Position numbers and translations under genes: made by a program
Part shown: one piece after another, positions 5,073 through 5,506 of the stretch
Layout: each line of letters opens with the position of its first letter
Position numbering within the stretch: position 1 is the first letter of the stretch
DNA from: an uncultured Oscillospiraceae bacterium
GTDB taxonomy: Bacteria; Bacillota; Clostridia; Oscillospirales; Oscillospiraceae
DNA: 5,506 nucleotides
Assembly: GCA_934661715.1 (NCBI GenBank)
Contig: CAKUJL010000108.1
Location: 1-5,506 of the forward strand
Direction: 5' to 3'
The notes under the pieces: model-generated
Told to the model about the DNA's origin: nothing
What the model saw: the letters and a program-made list of their open reading frames with translations, nothing else
Databases searched by the model: none

Positions 5073-5506
5073 TTAGTACATGCCGCCCATGCCGCCGCCC
5101 TGCGCAGCGGCAGCCGCCATGGCCGCGTCCGCCTGAGGATCGGGCTTATCGGCGACCAGGGACTCGGTGGTCAGCACGCAGGAAGCGATGGACGCTGCGT
5201 TCTCCAGAGCCGAACGGGTGACCTTGGTCGGGTCGACGATGCCGGAGGGGATCATATCGCAGTAGGTCTCGGTGTAGGCGTTGTAGCCATAGCCGACCTT
5301 GCGGCTGGAACGGATCTTGTCGAAGACGATGGAGCCGTCGACGCCCGCATTCTCCGCGATCTGACGGATCGGGGCCTGCAGCGCCTTGGCGATGACCTGA
5401 GCGCCGGTCTTCTCATCGCCGGAGAGCTTCGCAATGAGCTTCTCCACGGCGGGGATGGCGTTGACATAGGCCGTGCCGCCGCCGGCGACGATGCCTTCTT
5501 CCACAG
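5073..5506 (-). CDS. groEL: Chaperonin GroEL (Hsp60), C-terminal part
   Basis: This is the last 143 codons of the ATP-driven folding chaperonin, which forms a double seven-membered ring capped by GroES. The 5' part runs off the right edge. The fragment begins VEEGIVAGGG, equivalent to about residue 407 of E. coli GroEL, so the catalytic Asp398 lies just outside the window. It covers the C-terminal half of the equatorial domain. Visible marks are AGGGTAY at the nucleotide pocket, and GIVDPTKVTRSALENAAS, whose Asp (5232-5234) corresponds to the ATP-contacting Asp495. The tail GGGMGGMY is a shorter version of the E. coli GGM repeat and ends in Tyr. The stop TAA is at 5073-5075. The internal GTG at 5504 is not a start. 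Transcription ends at the hairpin downstream. In most bacteria groES precedes it, but that part is not visible. Confidence 0.97.
   Translation of the reverse strand, partial: VEEGIVAGGGTAYVNAIPAVEKLIAKLSGDEKTGAQVIAKALQAPIRQIAENAGVDGSIVFDKIRSSRKVGYGYNAYTETYCDMIPSGIVDPTKVTRSALENAASIASCVLTTESLVADKPDPQADAAMAAAAAQGGGMGGMY

Overview
The window looks like chromosomal DNA from a GC-rich Bacillota, most likely a gut clostridium of the Oscillospiraceae type. This is inferred from protein style: a clostridial Hcp N-terminus, a MepA-like MATE pump and a GroEL with a short GGM tail. It also fits the AGGAGG-type ribosome sites and the strict TTGNNN-17-TATAAT promoters. No mobile element, CRISPR array, tRNA or rRNA is visible.

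Layout. On the plus strand are an aldo/keto reductase whose 5' end is defective (98-907), an intrinsic terminator (937-969), a leader with an inverted repeat, and the hybrid-cluster protein gene hcp (1059-2648). A hairpin terminator at 2658-2691 is shared with the convergent minus-strand gene for methylated-DNA--cysteine methyltransferase (3236-2697). Further right, and also on the minus strand, are a MATE efflux pump (4755-3349), its long leader (about 4914-4756) and the last 143 codons of groEL (5506-5073, running off the window) with its own terminator.

How the genes relate. They are separate units rather than one pathway. Hcp deals with nitric oxide or hydroxylamine, the methyltransferase repairs O6-alkylguanine, the pump exports drugs or metabolites, and GroEL folds proteins. 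A loose stress-defence theme is possible, but it is inference.

The most interesting stretch is the MATE leader. A near-consensus promoter is followed almost at once by a perfect terminator-like hairpin with a U6 run. Next comes a third hairpin whose 22-nt loop holds a five-codon mini-ORF, then a second 17-bp terminator hairpin with a U run just before the ribosome-binding site. Parts of these hairpins can pair in mutually exclusive ways, which is the architecture of a conditional transcription attenuator. The second point of interest is the missing start of the aldo/keto reductase, where the coding frame begins abruptly after an unrelated open frame that stops at 97-99.
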